Shown here: one piece after another, positions 17,040-26,217 of the stretch
How the letters are laid out: each line of letters begins with the position of its first letter
How positions within the stretch are numbered: the stretch's first letter is position 1
NCBI RefSeq assembly: GCF_021129195.1
Contig: NZ_JAJOHW010000045.1
Location: 1 to 64,000, forward strand
DNA: 64,000 bases
Origin: Chromobacterium aquaticum
Lineage (GTDB): Bacteria > Pseudomonadota > Gammaproteobacteria > Burkholderiales > Chromobacteriaceae
Direction of reading: 5' to 3'
Position numbers and translations under genes: made by a program
Notes under the pieces: generated by a model
What the model was told of the DNA's origin: nothing
What the model saw: only the letters and a program-made list of their open reading frames with translations
The model's database searches: none

Positions 17040-17544
17040 CTGTTTCTCCTGTTGTAGATGAGTGTGCGCCGGCTCGCGACGAGCGGAAGTAGAGCGCCGC
17101 TCTGAACTGGCGACTTTGTCTTGTGGTCCGCGCAACAAGCTTGTTTATTAACAATTAACACTAGCTTTTGATGGCATGTCTTGTGATAGTCTTGTCATGA
17201 CATGTTGAGAAAGCCTTGTTCTAGACACGGTTTCACCGGGTAAAGCGCACAAGAAGACGGGACAGAAGAAAGAAAAGGCTGAATAGCCGGCGCTGATGAA
17301 CACTCACGCCGCGCACACGGCCTGCCGCAATGACTTGCGGCAAGCTTCTCCTCTGGATGTGAATCTTAAATCTCCGCCGTCTTATCGCTCGACAAACCCC
17401 GGTGCTTTTTTAGCGCCGTGTGTAGAATGCGTTTTTAGGCTTTTTATTCTATGGAAACTACGGGGCAATTTTCTTGCTAAATACCAAGAAACCAGTAATA
17501 ACTAAGTATAAAACACTAATATTTTGCCTCTTTTAGGAGAAAAC
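17040..17544. other. Divergent control region between hpd and the Lrp/AsnC gene
   Basis: 505 bp without a credible gene. The part near hpd is AT-rich and holds AACAAGCTTGTT (17134-17145), the palindrome TGTCATGACA (17193-17202) inside CATGTC-N18-GACATG (17175-17204), and several CTTGT repeats. Near the regulator gene, TTGCTA-N16-TAATAA (17474-17501) is a good sigma-70 promoter. The middle (17280-17400) shows nothing specific. Confidence 0.55.
17474..17501 (+). promoter_or_regulatory. Probable sigma-70 promoter of the Lrp/AsnC gene
   Basis: TTGCTA, 16-bp spacer, TAATAA, followed about 30 bp later by the AGGAG ribosome site of the gene. Confidence 0.5.
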
Positions 17545-18030
17545 ATGCCAAGTCTTACATTAGATAAGACAGACTTGCGTATTCTGGCCGAGCTACAGCA
17601 TGACGGTCGCTTAACCAACGTGGAATTAGCAGAACGGGTGGCCCTGTCTCCATCCCCTTGTCTGCGCCGTCTGAAACAGCTGGAGGAGTCCGGCGTGATC
17701 CGCCAGTACGTGGCGCTGCTGGATCCGGCCCGCATCGGCCTGGGCTTGCAGGCCTGGGTGCGGGTGACGCTGGAAAAGCGCGGCAATGCGCATTTGCAGA
17801 GCTTTATTGAAGCGGTGCAGAGCTGGCAGGAGGTCATCAACTGTTTCGCGATGACCGGCGAGATGGACTATCTGTTGCAGGTGTATTTCGAAGACATGGA
17901 ACACTTCTCGCGCTTCGTGATGGATGAACTGCTGCAGCATCCTGGCGTCGCCGATGTGAAATCCAGCTTTGTGCTCAAGGAGATCAAGCGGACGACTTCA
18001 TTGCCGCTGGGCCAATTGCGCGGCCTTTAG
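17545..18030 (+). CDS. Lrp/AsnC-family transcriptional regulator
   Basis: 161 residues. The N-terminal helix-turn-helix is LDKTDLRILAELQHDGRLTN..ELAERVALSPSPCLRRLKQLEESGVI; the C-terminal RAM (ligand-binding) domain has VINCFAMTGEMDYLLQVYFEDMEHF. ATG 17545 has TAGGAG 7 bases upstream; an ATG 21 bases earlier has no such site. Divergent to hpd, it likely senses tyrosine, phenylalanine or a derivative and controls the homogentisate genes. That role is inferred from position. Confidence 0.93.
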   Translation: MPSLTLDKTDLRILAELQHDGRLTNVELAERVALSPSPCLRRLKQLEESGVIRQYVALLDPARIGLGLQAWVRVTLEKRGNAHLQSFIEAVQSWQEVINCFAMTGEMDYLLQVYFEDMEHFSRFVMDELLQHPGVADVKSSFVLKEIKRTTSLPLGQLRGL

Positions 18031-18065
18031 GCGAGCGGCCTCGCGCCGCGTCAGGATTAGAACAG

Positions 18066-18092
18066 AACGGCCCGGTATTCCGGGCCGTTTTG
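18066..18092. terminator. Bidirectional terminator between the Lrp gene and metF
   Basis: Perfect 10-bp stem AACGGCCCGG / CCGGGCCGTT, four-base loop, T-rich on both sides. Confidence 0.85.
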
Positions 18093-18111
18093 CATGGGAA
18101 CGCGTCCTGAT

Positions 18112-18948
18112 TCACAAACCTAGCCGCTGCCAAATGGTGGACACCAAGCCGGCCTGATTCAGCGTGTAGAAATGCAGGCCCGGCGCGCCGTGCTGCAGCA
18201 GGCGGTCGCACAGCTCGGTCACCACGTCCAGGCCCAGCGCGCGGATGGACGCGCTGTCGTCGTAATAGGCCTGCATGCGCTGGCGCAGCCAACGCGGCAC
18301 TTCCGCGCCGCACATGTCGGAAAAACGACACAGTTGCCCGAAGTTGGAGATCGGCATGATGCCCGGAACGATGGGAATATTCACGCCGCGCGCCTGCGCT
18401 TCGTCGACGAAACGGAAATAGGCGTCGGCATTGAAGAAGTACTGGGTCATCGCCGAATTGGCCCCGGCGTTGACCTTGCGCACGAAGTTGTTGATGTCGT
18501 CCTCGGCCGAGCGCGCCTGCGGATGGAATTCAGGATAAGCAGCCACTTCGATGTGGAAATGATCGCCGTGTTCGGCGCGGATGAATTCCACCAGCTCATT
18601 GGCGTAGCGGAATTCGCCGGCCGCCACCATGCCGGACGGGATGTCGCCGCGCAGCGCGACGATGTGGCGGATGCCGTTATTGCGGTATTCATTGAGAATG
18701 GCGCTGATATTGTCGCGGGTGGAACCGATGCAGGACAGGTGCGGCGCGGCGGCATGGCCTTCGCTGCGGATTTCCAGCACCGTCGCCAGCGTGCCGTCGC
18801 GGGTGGTGCCGCCGGCGCCGAAGGTGACGGAAAAGAACTGCGGCTTGAACTGGGCCAGTTGCTGGCGCGTGGTGCGCAGCTTGGCGATGCCTTCCGGCGT
18901 TTTGGGCGGAAAGAATTCGAAACTGAAGGTTCGGCTCTGTGCTGTCAT
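18112..18948 (-). CDS. metF: 5,10-methylenetetrahydrofolate reductase
   Basis: Makes 5-methyl-tetrahydrofolate, the methyl source for methionine synthase. 278 residues, usual for bacterial MetF. Seen: TFSFEFFPPKTPEG at the N-terminus, FFSVTFGAGGTTRDGT, HLSCIGSTRDNI, HIVALRGDIP and TQYFFNADAYFRFVD, which form the FAD/folate barrel. ATG 18948 is chosen because the protein then starts directly before the conserved FSFEFFPP; a longer frame upstream encodes non-conserved residues. Only a weak AGAGAG precedes it. It follows ahcY on the same strand. Confidence 0.95.
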   Translation of the reverse strand: MTAQSRTFSFEFFPPKTPEGIAKLRTTRQQLAQFKPQFFSVTFGAGGTTRDGTLATVLEIRSEGHAAAPHLSCIGSTRDNISAILNEYRNNGIRHIVALRGDIPSGMVAAGEFRYANELVEFIRAEHGDHFHIEVAAYPEFHPQARSAEDDINNFVRKVNAGANSAMTQYFFNADAYFRFVDEAQARGVNIPIVPGIMPISNFGQLCRFSDMCGAEVPRWLRQRMQAYYDDSASIRALGLDVVTELCDRLLQHGAPGLHFYTLNQAGLVSTIWQRLGL

Positions 18949-19076
18949 GATCTCTCTGTATCTCCTGCGGGAGACTCCTTTGTTTTTATAGGATGACCGC
19001 GGTCCGCGGCGGCGGACAAGAAAAAACGGACAGCACCATTCTAATAGCACTGTCCGTTTTAATATCGTTATAAAAA

Positions 19077-20477
19077 TCAATAACGATAGTGATCCGGCTT
19101 ATATGGCCCTTGCTTGGGCACGCTGATATAGGCGGCCTGCTCGTCGGACAGCTCGGTCAGCCTGGCGCCGATGCGGCCCAGATGCAGGCGCGCCACCTTC
19201 TCGTCCAGATGCTTGGGCAACACATAAACCTGTTTGCCGTATTGCTGGCCGTTGGCGAAGATTTCCACTTGCGCCAACACCTGGTTGGTGAAGGAGTTGG
19301 ACATCACGAAGCTGGGGTGGCCGGTGGCGCAGCCCAGATTGACCAGCCGGCCCTCGGCCAGCAGGATCACTCGCTTGCCGTCTGGGAAAATGATGTGGTC
19401 CACCTGCGGCTTGATATTGTCCCACTGGTACTGGCGCAGGCTGGCGACCTCGATCTCGCTGTCGAAATGGCCGATATTGCAGACGATGGCGTTGTTGCGC
19501 ATCTTCTTCATGTGCTCATGCGTGATCACGCCGACATTGCCGGTGGCGGTGACGAAGATGTCGGCCTGATCTGCCACTTCGTCCATGCGCACCACGCGGT
19601 AGCCTTCCATCGCCGCCTGCAGCGCGCAGATCGGGTCCACCTCGGTCACCCACACCGTGGCGCCGAGGCCACGCAGGCTCTGCGCGCACCCCTTGCCCAC
19701 GTCGCCATAGCCCAGCACCACCGCCACCTTGCCGGCCACCATCACGTCGGTGGCGCGCTTGATGCCGTCCACCAGCGATTCGCGGCAGCCGTAGAGGTTG
19801 TCGAACTTGGACTTGGTCACCGAGTCGTTGACGTTGAAGGCCGGGAACGGCAAGCGCCCTTCCTTCTCCAGCTGATACAGACGGTGCACGCCGGTGGTGG
19901 TTTCCTCGGTCACGCCCTTGATGTGCTTGAGACGCTTGGAATACCACTGCGGGTCTTTCTGCAGATAACGGGCGATGGCGGCGAACAGCGCGGTCTCCTC
20001 CTCGTTGGACGGATGGCTGATCGCGCCGCGATCGCTTTCCGCCTTGCTGCCCAGCATCAACAACAAGGTGGCGTCGCCCCCGTCGTCGAGAATCATATTG
20101 GCCGGCTCGTTCTCCGGCCATTCGAAGATCTTGTGGCTGAACTCCCAGTACTCGTCCAGGCTCTCGCCCTTGAAGGCGAACACCGGGATGCCGGCCGCGG
20201 CGATGGCGGCGGCGGCGTGGTCCTGGGTGGAGAAGATATTGCAAGAGGCCCAGCGCACTTCGGCGCCCAGCGCCACCAGGGTCTCGATCAAGACCCCGGT
20301 CTGGATCGTCATGTGCAGACTGCCGGCGATGCGCGCGCCGCGCAGCGGCTGGCTGTGCCGGTGCTCGTCACGCAGGGCCATCAGGCCCGGCATCTCGGTT
20401 TCGGCAATCGCCAGTTCCTTGCGGCCCCAGGCGGACAGATTGATATCGGCAACATGAAAATCGGTGAAATCAGCCAT
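19077..20477 (-). CDS. ahcY: S-adenosylhomocysteine hydrolase
   Basis: Splits S-adenosylhomocysteine to adenosine and homocysteine, removing the inhibitor left by methyltransferases. 466 residues, normal length. Seen: [53 protein letters not shown] (catalytic Lys/Asp), the NAD-binding [11 protein letters not shown], and the C-terminal KPDHYRY that completes the neighbouring NAD site. ATG 20477 is preferred to ATG 20486 since AAGGA abuts the latter. Control is by the SAH riboswitch upstream. metF lies 128 bp downstream. Confidence 0.97.
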   Translation of the reverse strand: MADFTDFHVADINLSAWGRKELAIAETEMPGLMALRDEHRHSQPLRGARIAGSLHMTIQTGVLIETLVALGAEVRWASCNIFSTQDHAAAAIAAAGIPVFAFKGESLDEYWEFSHKIFEWPENEPANMILDDGGDATLLLMLGSKAESDRGAISHPSNEEETALFAAIARYLQKDPQWYSKRLKHIKGVTEETTTGVHRLYQLEKEGRLPFPAFNVNDSVTKSKFDNLYGCRESLVDGIKRATDVMVAGKVAVVLGYGDVGKGCAQSLRGLGATVWVTEVDPICALQAAMEGYRVVRMDEVADQADIFVTATGNVGVITHEHMKKMRNNAIVCNIGHFDSEIEVASLRQYQWDNIKPQVDHIIFPDGKRVILLAEGRLVNLGCATGHPSFVMSNSFTNQVLAQVEIFANGQQYGKQVYVLPKHLDEKVARLHLGRIGARLTELSDEQAAYISVPKQGPYKPDHYRY

Positions 20478-20551
20478 CGCGAGCATTCCTTAGTTCACGC
20501 AGCCGGCCAGGATGCGGCTCACCCGCTCCCGTGCCCGGCACGGTTTTGATC

Positions 20552-20621
20552 AGGTGAGCGCCGTTGAAGCGAGAGCGGCCCGAGCCTGGGGATGGATCAT
20601 CCTCGCAGCGCCCCTCGGGCC
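20552..20621 (-). promoter_or_regulatory. SAH riboswitch controlling ahcY
   Basis: The minus-strand leader contains CCGAGGGGCGCTGCGAGG, CAGGCTCGGGC and AACGGCGCTCACC in the order and spacing of the SAH-sensing riboswitch known before ahcY in beta- and gammaproteobacteria. GGCCCGAG pairs with CTCGGGCC, and GCGCT has its conserved partner in the pseudoknot region. Downstream, GGTGAGC (20517-20523) can pair with the aptamer's GCTCACC, offering a switch between two structures. SAH binding should raise expression. Confidence 0.9.
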
Positions 20622-20702
20622 GACCGGCCGCCGGCAGCGTGGAACACGCGGGCGGCGACGTTTCGATTATACCTATGCCGCTCGGAAAAGGTAGGAGTCC
20701 GC

Positions 20703-22340
20703 ATGCCAAGAAGATACACTACCGGCTTGCCGATCCATCGTCGCCCCATGACTTTCGATTTCACCCCGCTGGCCGCCCTGTCCGGGATCGCCGCGCTGAT
20801 TGCCACCGCCATCGCCGCCATTGCCTGGTATCGCCGCCAGTTCCCCGGCGTGCGCTGGCTGGCGCTGCTGATGAGCGCGGTCGCCGTCTGGGCCGCCGGC
20901 GCCATGTGCGAACTGGCCGCCACCAGCCTGCCCGTCAAGATAGCCTGGTCCAAGCTGGAATACCTGGGCACCTTGAGCACTCCGGTGCTGTTCCTGCTGC
21001 TGGCGCTGGACTACAACCGCATCCAGTTGAGCCGGCGCTGGCTGGCGGCGCTGTTCGCGCTGCCGCTGCTGTGCCTGCTGCTGGCGGCGAGCAATGAGAT
21101 GCACCAGCTGATCTGGACCGGCTATCGGCCCAGTCCCTCCGGCTACAATCTGCTGATCTATGAGCACGGCCCGGCGTTCTGGATCGGCGTCGCCGGCTAT
21201 TCCTATCTGATGATGCTGATAGGCTCGCTGATGCTGATCCGCGCGCTGCACTACTATCCAGCCCACTTCCGCGGCCAGTCCATCGTGCTGATGATCAGCG
21301 CCTGCGCGCCCTGGCTCGGCAACATCCTCTACCTGAGCGGCGCCATGCCGCTGCAAGGCCTGGACCCGACGCCGCACTCCTTCACCGTCACCGGCCTGAT
21401 ATTCGCGCTGGATCTGCTCTATTTACGCCTGCTCTACCTGGTGCCGGTGGCGCGCGCGCGCTCTTTCGAAGCCATGGGCGATGGCGTGATGGTGGTGGAC
21501 GACAAGATGCGCATCCTGGACCTAAACCCAGCCGCCGCGCGGCTGCTTGGCCAATCCAGCCGCTTGCTGCTGGGGCAGCCCTTGCCGGCGGACTGGCCGC
21601 ATGCCCAGATCCTGCCCTGCCAGCAGCAGCAACTGGAGCTGTCCTTGCAGGATGGCTCGCGCATCCTTGACCTGCGCGTGTATCCAATCACCCAACAGAC
21701 CCAGCCGCACTCCAGCCGCATGCTGGTGCTGCGCGACATCACCGAACGCCGCCAGGCGGAGGAGGCGCTGCGCAGCGCCAATCAGACCCTGGCCATGCGC
21801 ATCGCCGAAATCGAGTCGCTGCAGGCGGCGCTGCGCGAGCAAGCGCTGCGCGATCCGCTGACCGGCCTGTACAACCGCCGCTATCTGGATGAGATGTTTC
21901 CGCGCGAGCTGAGCCGCGCCCGCCGCGACGGCAGTTCCTTGGCCATCGCCCTGATCGATCTCGATGATTTCAAGCGTATCAACGACAGCTTCGGCCACTT
22001 TCACGGCGATCAAGTGCTGCGGCGCTTGGCGACCTTGCTGGACAGCGATGGTAGCGAGGAGGACGTGATCTGCCGGCTGGGCGGCGAGGAGTTTCTGGTG
22101 CTGATGCCGGGCTGCGGCTGCGAGCATGCCTTGCTGCGCGCCGAGCGCTGGCGCGCGGCCTTCGAACGCTTGCCGCACGGCGCCGGCGACGACAGTTTCT
22201 GCGCCACGTTTTCCTGTGGCATCGCGGTCTTTCCCAAGCACGCCGGCGCCGCGCCCCAGCTCTACCAAGCCGCGGACCAGGCCCTGTACCAGGTCAAGGC
22301 CGCCGGCAAGAATGCCTGTCGCCTGAGCGCGGTCCTCTAG
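20703..22340 (+). CDS. Membrane diguanylate cyclase (7TM sensor-PAS-GGDEF)
   Basis: Makes the second messenger cyclic di-GMP. 545 residues: about seven membrane segments (20-245) of the histidine-kinase N-terminal 7TM type, a PAS-like sensor (about 255-360, ending VLRDITERRQAEEAL), a short coiled helix, then a GGDEF domain (about 385-545) with DPLTGLYNRRYLDE, DLDDFKRINDSFGH and the active GGEEF. The R-x-x-D inhibitory site is not present (SEED at that place). GTAGGAG precedes ATG 20703. It sits between divergent ahcY and convergent metK with no obvious functional tie. Confidence 0.93.
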   Translation: MPRRYTTGLPIHRRPMTFDFTPLAALSGIAALIATAIAAIAWYRRQFPGVRWLALLMSAVAVWAAGAMCELAATSLPVKIAWSKLEYLGTLSTPVLFLLLALDYNRIQLSRRWLAALFALPLLCLLLAASNEMHQLIWTGYRPSPSGYNLLIYEHGPAFWIGVAGYSYLMMLIGSLMLIRALHYYPAHFRGQSIVLMISACAPWLGNILYLSGAMPLQGLDPTPHSFTVTGLIFALDLLYLRLLYLVPVARARSFEAMGDGVMVVDDKMRILDLNPAAARLLGQSSRLLLGQPLPADWPHAQILPCQQQQLELSLQDGSRILDLRVYPITQQTQPHSSRMLVLRDITERRQAEEALRSANQTLAMRIAEIESLQAALREQALRDPLTGLYNRRYLDEMFPRELSRARRDGSSLAIALIDLDDFKRINDSFGHFHGDQVLRRLATLLDSDGSEEDVICRLGGEEFLVLMPGCGCEHALLRAERWRAAFERLPHGAGDDSFCATFSCGIAVFPKHAGAAPQLYQAADQALYQVKAAGKNACRLSAVL

Positions 22341-22350
22341 CCAAAAACAA

Positions 22351-22380
22351 AAAACGCCTGTCCGTGGACAGGCGTTTTTT
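22351..22380. terminator. Terminator between the diguanylate cyclase gene and metK
   Basis: AAAACGCCTGTCC / GGACAGGCGTTTT stem flanked by A and T runs, so it works in both directions. Confidence 0.92.
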
Positions 22381-22400
22381 GGCGTGCAACCGCGAGCGGT

Positions 22401-23570
22401 TTACAGGCCGGCGTCGGCGCGCAGCGCTTCCACCTTGTCGGTGCGCTCCCAGCTGAATTCCGGCTCTTCGCGGCCGAAGTGGCCGTAAGCGGCGGTCTTG
22501 CTGTAGATCGGACGCAGCAGGTCCAGCATCTGGATGATGCCTTTAGGACGCAGGTCGAAATGCTTTTTCACCAGCTCGACGATCTTCTCGTTCGGGATGG
22601 AATTGGTGCCAAAGGTATCCACCGCGATCGAGGTCGGCTCGGCCACGCCGATGGCGTAGGAAACCTGGATCTGGCACTGGCGCGCCAGGCCGGCGGCGAC
22701 AATGTTTTTCGCCACATAGCGGCCGGCGTAGGCAGCGGAACGATCCACCTTGGACGGATCCTTGCCGGAGAAGGCGCCGCCGCCGTGCGGCGCCGCGCCG
22801 CCATAGGTGTCGACGATGATCTTGCGACCGGTCAGGCCGCAATCGCCCATCGGGCCGCCAATCACGAAACGACCGGTCGGATTGATCAGGAACTTGGTTT
22901 CCGGGGTAATCATGTCCGGCGGCAGCACCGGCTTGATGATGTCCTCGATCACCGCTTCGGTCAGCGTCTTGTGATCGATGTCCGGGGTGTGCTGAGTGGA
23001 CAGCACCACGGTGTCGATGCGCTTGGGCAGGCCGGTGGCGCTATCGTAGACGCAGGTGATCTGGCTCTTGGCGTCCGGACGCAGCCACGGCAGGCGGCCG
23101 TCCTTGCGCAGCTCGGCCTGACGCTGCACCAGGCGGTGTGCGTAGTAGATCGGGAACGGCATCAGCGTCGGCGTTTCATCGCAGGCATAGCCGAACATCA
23201 GGCCTTGGTCGCCGGCGCCCTGGGTCAGATCCAGGCCTTCGCCCTCGTTGACGCCCTGGGCGATGTCCGGGGACTGCTTGTCGTAGCAGGCCATCACCGC
23301 GCAACCGCGGAAATCGAAGCCCAAGGCGGAATCATCGTAGCCGATGCGCTTGATGGTCTCGCGGGCGATCTTGATGTAATCGATGTTGGCGCTGGTGGTG
23401 ATTTCGCCGGCCAGCACCACCAGACCGGTATTCACCAGGGTCTCGGCGGCGACGCGCGCATGCTTGTCCTCGCGCAGGATGGCGTCGAGGATGGCATCGG
23501 AGATCTGGTCGGCGACTTTGTCCGGGTGTCCTTCCGACACCGACTCAGATGTAAACAGATATTCGCTCAT
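22401..23570 (-). CDS. metK: S-adenosylmethionine synthetase
   Basis: Forms S-adenosylmethionine from methionine and ATP. 389 residues. Seen: [21 protein letters not shown] at the start, [16 protein letters not shown] (the GAGDQG signature), the glycine-rich [19 protein letters not shown], and [13 protein letters not shown]. It converges on the diguanylate cyclase gene and diverges from the lipid A acyltransferase gene; the 76-bp gap before it is AT-rich and must hold both promoters. No SAM riboswitch was seen there. Confidence 0.97.
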   Translation of the reverse strand: MSEYLFTSESVSEGHPDKVADQISDAILDAILREDKHARVAAETLVNTGLVVLAGEITTSANIDYIKIARETIKRIGYDDSALGFDFRGCAVMACYDKQSPDIAQGVNEGEGLDLTQGAGDQGLMFGYACDETPTLMPFPIYYAHRLVQRQAELRKDGRLPWLRPDAKSQITCVYDSATGLPKRIDTVVLSTQHTPDIDHKTLTEAVIEDIIKPVLPPDMITPETKFLINPTGRFVIGGPMGDCGLTGRKIIVDTYGGAAPHGGGAFSGKDPSKVDRSAAYAGRYVAKNIVAAGLARQCQIQVSYAIGVAEPTSIAVDTFGTNSIPNEKIVELVKKHFDLRPKGIIQMLDLLRPIYSKTAAYGHFGREEPEFSWERTDKVEALRADAGL

Positions 23571-23646
23571 TTATTATTCGTTCCCGAAAAATGCAAAACC
23601 TTGTGATGATAAAATAGGTCGCTTTAAGACCAAGACTGAGCTTCAT

Positions 23647-24528
23647 ATGTCTAAGCTAGTCCATTTATTGCTGTCTTTCTTGGCGCACCTGCCTTTATCC
23701 TGGCTACAAGGCCTAGGTGCCGTTCTTGGACGACTGACTTATCATGCGTCCCCCCGCTATAGAGCACGGCTCCGGGAGAACCTAAGTTCTAGTAAAATCT
23801 GTCGAAATTATCAGCTTTTACCGCGATTAGTCAAACAAAGCGCGGCGGAAACCGGCAAGGGCGCGCTGGAACTGGCCATAGCCTGGTGCCGCGAACCGGA
23901 CGACATCGCCGCCATGGTGCGCGAATGCATCGGCTGGGAGCATGTCGAAGCGGCGCTGGCCAAAGGCCACGGCATCGTCTTCGTCACCCCGCACCTGGGC
24001 AGCTACGATATCGCCGGCCGCTACATCAGCTCGCGGCTGCCGTTTCCGCTGACCGCGATGTACCGCCCGCCCAAGCTCGCCTGGCTGGAACCGGTGATGC
24101 AGGCCGGCCGCGCTCGCGGCAAAGGCAAGACCGCGCCGGCCACCGGCGCCGGGGTGCGCGTGCTGATGAAGGCGCTGAAATCCGGCGAAGCCACCATCAT
24201 CCTGCCGGACCAGGTGCCCGGCAACGGCGAGGGCGTATGGGCGCCGTTCTTCGAGCGTCCGGCCTATACCATGACCCTGGTGCCGCGGCTGGCGCAGATC
24301 AGCGGCGTGGAAACGCTGTTCTTCGTTGGCGAGCGTCTACCAGGCGGCCAGGGCTTCCGCGTGCACATCGAACCGCCGGCGCAAGCTTTCAGCGGCGATA
24401 AGGAGCAAGATGCCACTCAGCTCAACGCCCAGGTGGAAGCGCTGATCCGCCGCTTCCCCAGCCAATACCTGTGGAGCTATAACCGCTATAAATGTCCGCC
24501 CGGCGTCAGCCGGCCAGACGCGCAATAA
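23647..24528 (+). CDS. Lipid A biosynthesis acyltransferase (LpxL/HtrB family), first copy
   Basis: Transfers a secondary acyl chain to lipid A precursors at the inner membrane. 293 residues, with an N-terminal membrane anchor (LVHLLLSFLAHLPLSWLQG). The catalytic H-x4-D motif is in VTPHLGSYD, followed by AMYRPPKLAW and LPDQVPGNGEG. It begins at ATG 23647, divergent from metK. Codon use in the first 60 codons is more AT-rich than the rest of the gene. Which acyl position it serves cannot be told from sequence. Confidence 0.92.
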   Translation: MSKLVHLLLSFLAHLPLSWLQGLGAVLGRLTYHASPRYRARLRENLSSSKICRNYQLLPRLVKQSAAETGKGALELAIAWCREPDDIAAMVRECIGWEHVEAALAKGHGIVFVTPHLGSYDIAGRYISSRLPFPLTAMYRPPKLAWLEPVMQAGRARGKGKTAPATGAGVRVLMKALKSGEATIILPDQVPGNGEGVWAPFFERPAYTMTLVPRLAQISGVETLFFVGERLPGGQGFRVHIEPPAQAFSGDKEQDATQLNAQVEALIRRFPSQYLWSYNRYKCPPGVSRPDAQ

Positions 24529-24592
24529 CAGGAACGCTCGGAACCCCCTCGCCAACGCAGCGAGGTTTTCGAGCGTCCCAGCAAGGAAATCT

Positions 24593-25459
24593 ATGAAATT
24601 CGCTTTTGCCCTGCTTTGGTTGATTCGCCTGCTGCCGATGTGGGCGATCGGCCTGCTGGCCCGCGGCCTGGGCAATATCGCCTACTGCCTGGCACGCGGC
24701 CGCCGCCGCGTCGGCATGATCAATCTGCGCTTGTGCTTCCCGGAAATGCCCATTGCCGAACGCCGCCGGCTGATCCGCCGCAATTTCCAGCACATGATAC
24801 GCATGGTGCTGGAATACGGCGTCGCATGGTGGAGCTCGGCCCAGCGCATCGACAAGCTGGTCGAGATCAAGAACCTGCACTATGTCACCGAGCTGCGCGA
24901 ACGCGGCGAAGACGTGATCCTGTTCTATCCGCACTTCGTCGGCTTCGAAATGTGCGTGTATGCGCTGAACCAATACATTCCGCTGGTCAGCGTTTACTCC
25001 CATCAGAAGAACGAAGCGCTGGATCGCCAGATCTACCAGGGCCGCCAGCGCTACGACAATGCCTACATCGTGTCGCGCCAGGAGGGCTTGCGTCCCATCA
25101 TCAAGGCAATGCGCAAGGACCACGCGCCCTTCCTCTACCTGCCGGACCAGGACTTCGGCGTGCGCGACTCGGTCTTCGTCGACTTCTTCGGCGTCAAGGC
25201 CGCCACCATCACCGGCCTGTCCCGCATCAGCAAGCTGGCGCGCGCCAAGGTGGTGCCGGCCATCGCCCGCCGCGTCGGCGACCGCTTCGAGCTGGAGTTC
25301 TACCCGCCGTGGGACGACTACCCGAGCGAAGATGTCGAGGCCGACACCCGCCGCATGAACGCCTTCCTGGAACAGCGCGTCCGCGAAATCCCGGACCAGT
25401 ACTTCTGGCTGCACAAGCGCTTCAAGAGCCGGCCGCAAGGCGAAGCGCGCTTCTACTAA
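24593..25459 (+). CDS. Lipid A biosynthesis acyltransferase (LpxL/HtrB family), second copy
   Basis: 288 residues, same family as its upstream neighbour but quite different in sequence. It has an N-terminal membrane helix (ALLWLIRLLPMWAIGLLA), the H-x4-E motif in YPHFVGFE, VSVYSHQKNEALD, and LPDQDFGVRDSVFVDFFG. It lies 64 bp after the first gene, probably in one transcript; adjacent pairs of this family near metK are known in betaproteobacteria. Likely adds the second secondary acyl chain of a hexa-acyl lipid A. Confidence 0.92.
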   Translation: MKFAFALLWLIRLLPMWAIGLLARGLGNIAYCLARGRRRVGMINLRLCFPEMPIAERRRLIRRNFQHMIRMVLEYGVAWWSSAQRIDKLVEIKNLHYVTELRERGEDVILFYPHFVGFEMCVYALNQYIPLVSVYSHQKNEALDRQIYQGRQRYDNAYIVSRQEGLRPIIKAMRKDHAPFLYLPDQDFGVRDSVFVDFFGVKAATITGLSRISKLARAKVVPAIARRVGDRFELEFYPPWDDYPSEDVEADTRRMNAFLEQRVREIPDQYFWLHKRFKSRPQGEARFY

Positions 25460-25461
25460 GC

Positions 25462-25487
25462 AAGGCGCCGCAACGCGGCGCCTTTTT
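25462..25487 (+). terminator. Terminator after the acyltransferase pair
   Basis: Stem AAGGCGCCGC / GCGGCGCCTT with an AAC loop and TTT, directly after the stop. Confidence 0.92.
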
Positions 25488-25490
25488 CAA

Positions 25491-25790
25491 TCAGCTGCCG
25501 GCGTCGGCGAACTCGTCCATCAGCAAGAAAGTGCCCGCCTGCCGCTGCCGGCTGTCTATCTGCGGCACCAGCCGGCGGAAATGCTCGGGCTGGCAATGCC
25601 GGTCCAGCGCCGCCCGGTCCGGCCAGGTTTCGATGAAGACGAAATGGCCGGGGTCTTTCTGATCGATGAACAGCTCATAGCTGATGCAGTCCGGTTCTTG
25701 CCGCGTCTTCGCCACCAGTTCGCGATACAGCGGCATCACCTCGGCCACGCGCTCCGGTTGAATAAAGTCCTGGGCGATCACTTTCAACAT
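25491..25790 (-). CDS. Antibiotic biosynthesis monooxygenase (ABM/YgiN-like) domain protein
   Basis: 99 residues forming a single dimeric alpha-beta barrel domain: VIAQDFIQPERVAEVMPLYRELVAKTRQEPDCISYELF, then FVFIETWPDRAALDRHCQPEHFRRL. Members include quinol monooxygenases and small heme- or cofactor-free oxygenases; most, like this one, have no known substrate. It is separated from the DUF2818 gene by a strong terminator, so it has its own transcript. Confidence 0.85.
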   Translation of the reverse strand: MLKVIAQDFIQPERVAEVMPLYRELVAKTRQEPDCISYELFIDQKDPGHFVFIETWPDRAALDRHCQPEHFRRLVPQIDSRQRQAGTFLLMDEFADAGS

Positions 25791-25847
25791 CCCGTCCTCT
25801 CCGTTTCTCTCATCGCGCGGCCTTGGACTAGCCAGCGCGCCTGCCCC

Positions 25848-25884
25848 AAAAAAAAACAGCGCGGACGGGAAATCCCGTCCGCGC
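25848..25884 (-). terminator. Terminator of the nuo operon
   Basis: Perfect 12-bp stem GCGCGGACGGGA / TCCCGTCCGCGC; on the minus strand it ends in nine Ts, just after the DUF2818 gene. Confidence 0.95.
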
Positions 25885-25910
25885 CGCGTATTGCGTCCGC
25901 CCTGCTCGCG

Positions 25911-26204
25911 CTAGGCTCGCCGCCGCCAGAAGTAGCGATAGACAAAGCCCGGAAACGCGAATACCAGGAACAGCGACACCGTGGTCACGTAGAACTGCCA
26001 GTTCTGCGATTGCACCGGCATCAAGCGGCTCTCCAGCAAATAGGCGAAGCCGCCCACCAGCAGATACAGCGCCATCAGCTCGAGCAGGCGCCAGCCAAAA
26101 TGCTTGTCGGCCACCTTCAGCACCCCGCCCACTTTCTGGGTCAGGAACGGCAGGTTGGCCGCCGCCAGGGCTACGAGGAATAAAACGATGACGCTGGATT
26201 GCAT
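25911..26204 (-). CDS. DUF2818 membrane protein
   Basis: 97 residues with three hydrophobic stretches (SVIVLFLVALAAANLPFL; LELMALYLLVGGFAYLL; FYVTTVSLFLVFAFPGFVY) and a basic C-terminus. It matches the DUF2818 family, which is almost always the last gene of the nuo operon in betaproteobacteria, as here, 13 bp after nuoN. A role in complex I assembly or stability is a guess from this linkage. Confidence 0.85.
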   Translation of the reverse strand: MQSSVIVLFLVALAAANLPFLTQKVGGVLKVADKHFGWRLLELMALYLLVGGFAYLLESRLMPVQSQNWQFYVTTVSLFLVFAFPGFVYRYFWRRRA

Positions 26205-26217
26205 GGTGGAATGACCT

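Noticed and set aside
23571-23646. SAM riboswitch before metK
   Set aside because: The gap is only 76 bp and shows no SAM-I, SAM-II or SAM-IV core elements.
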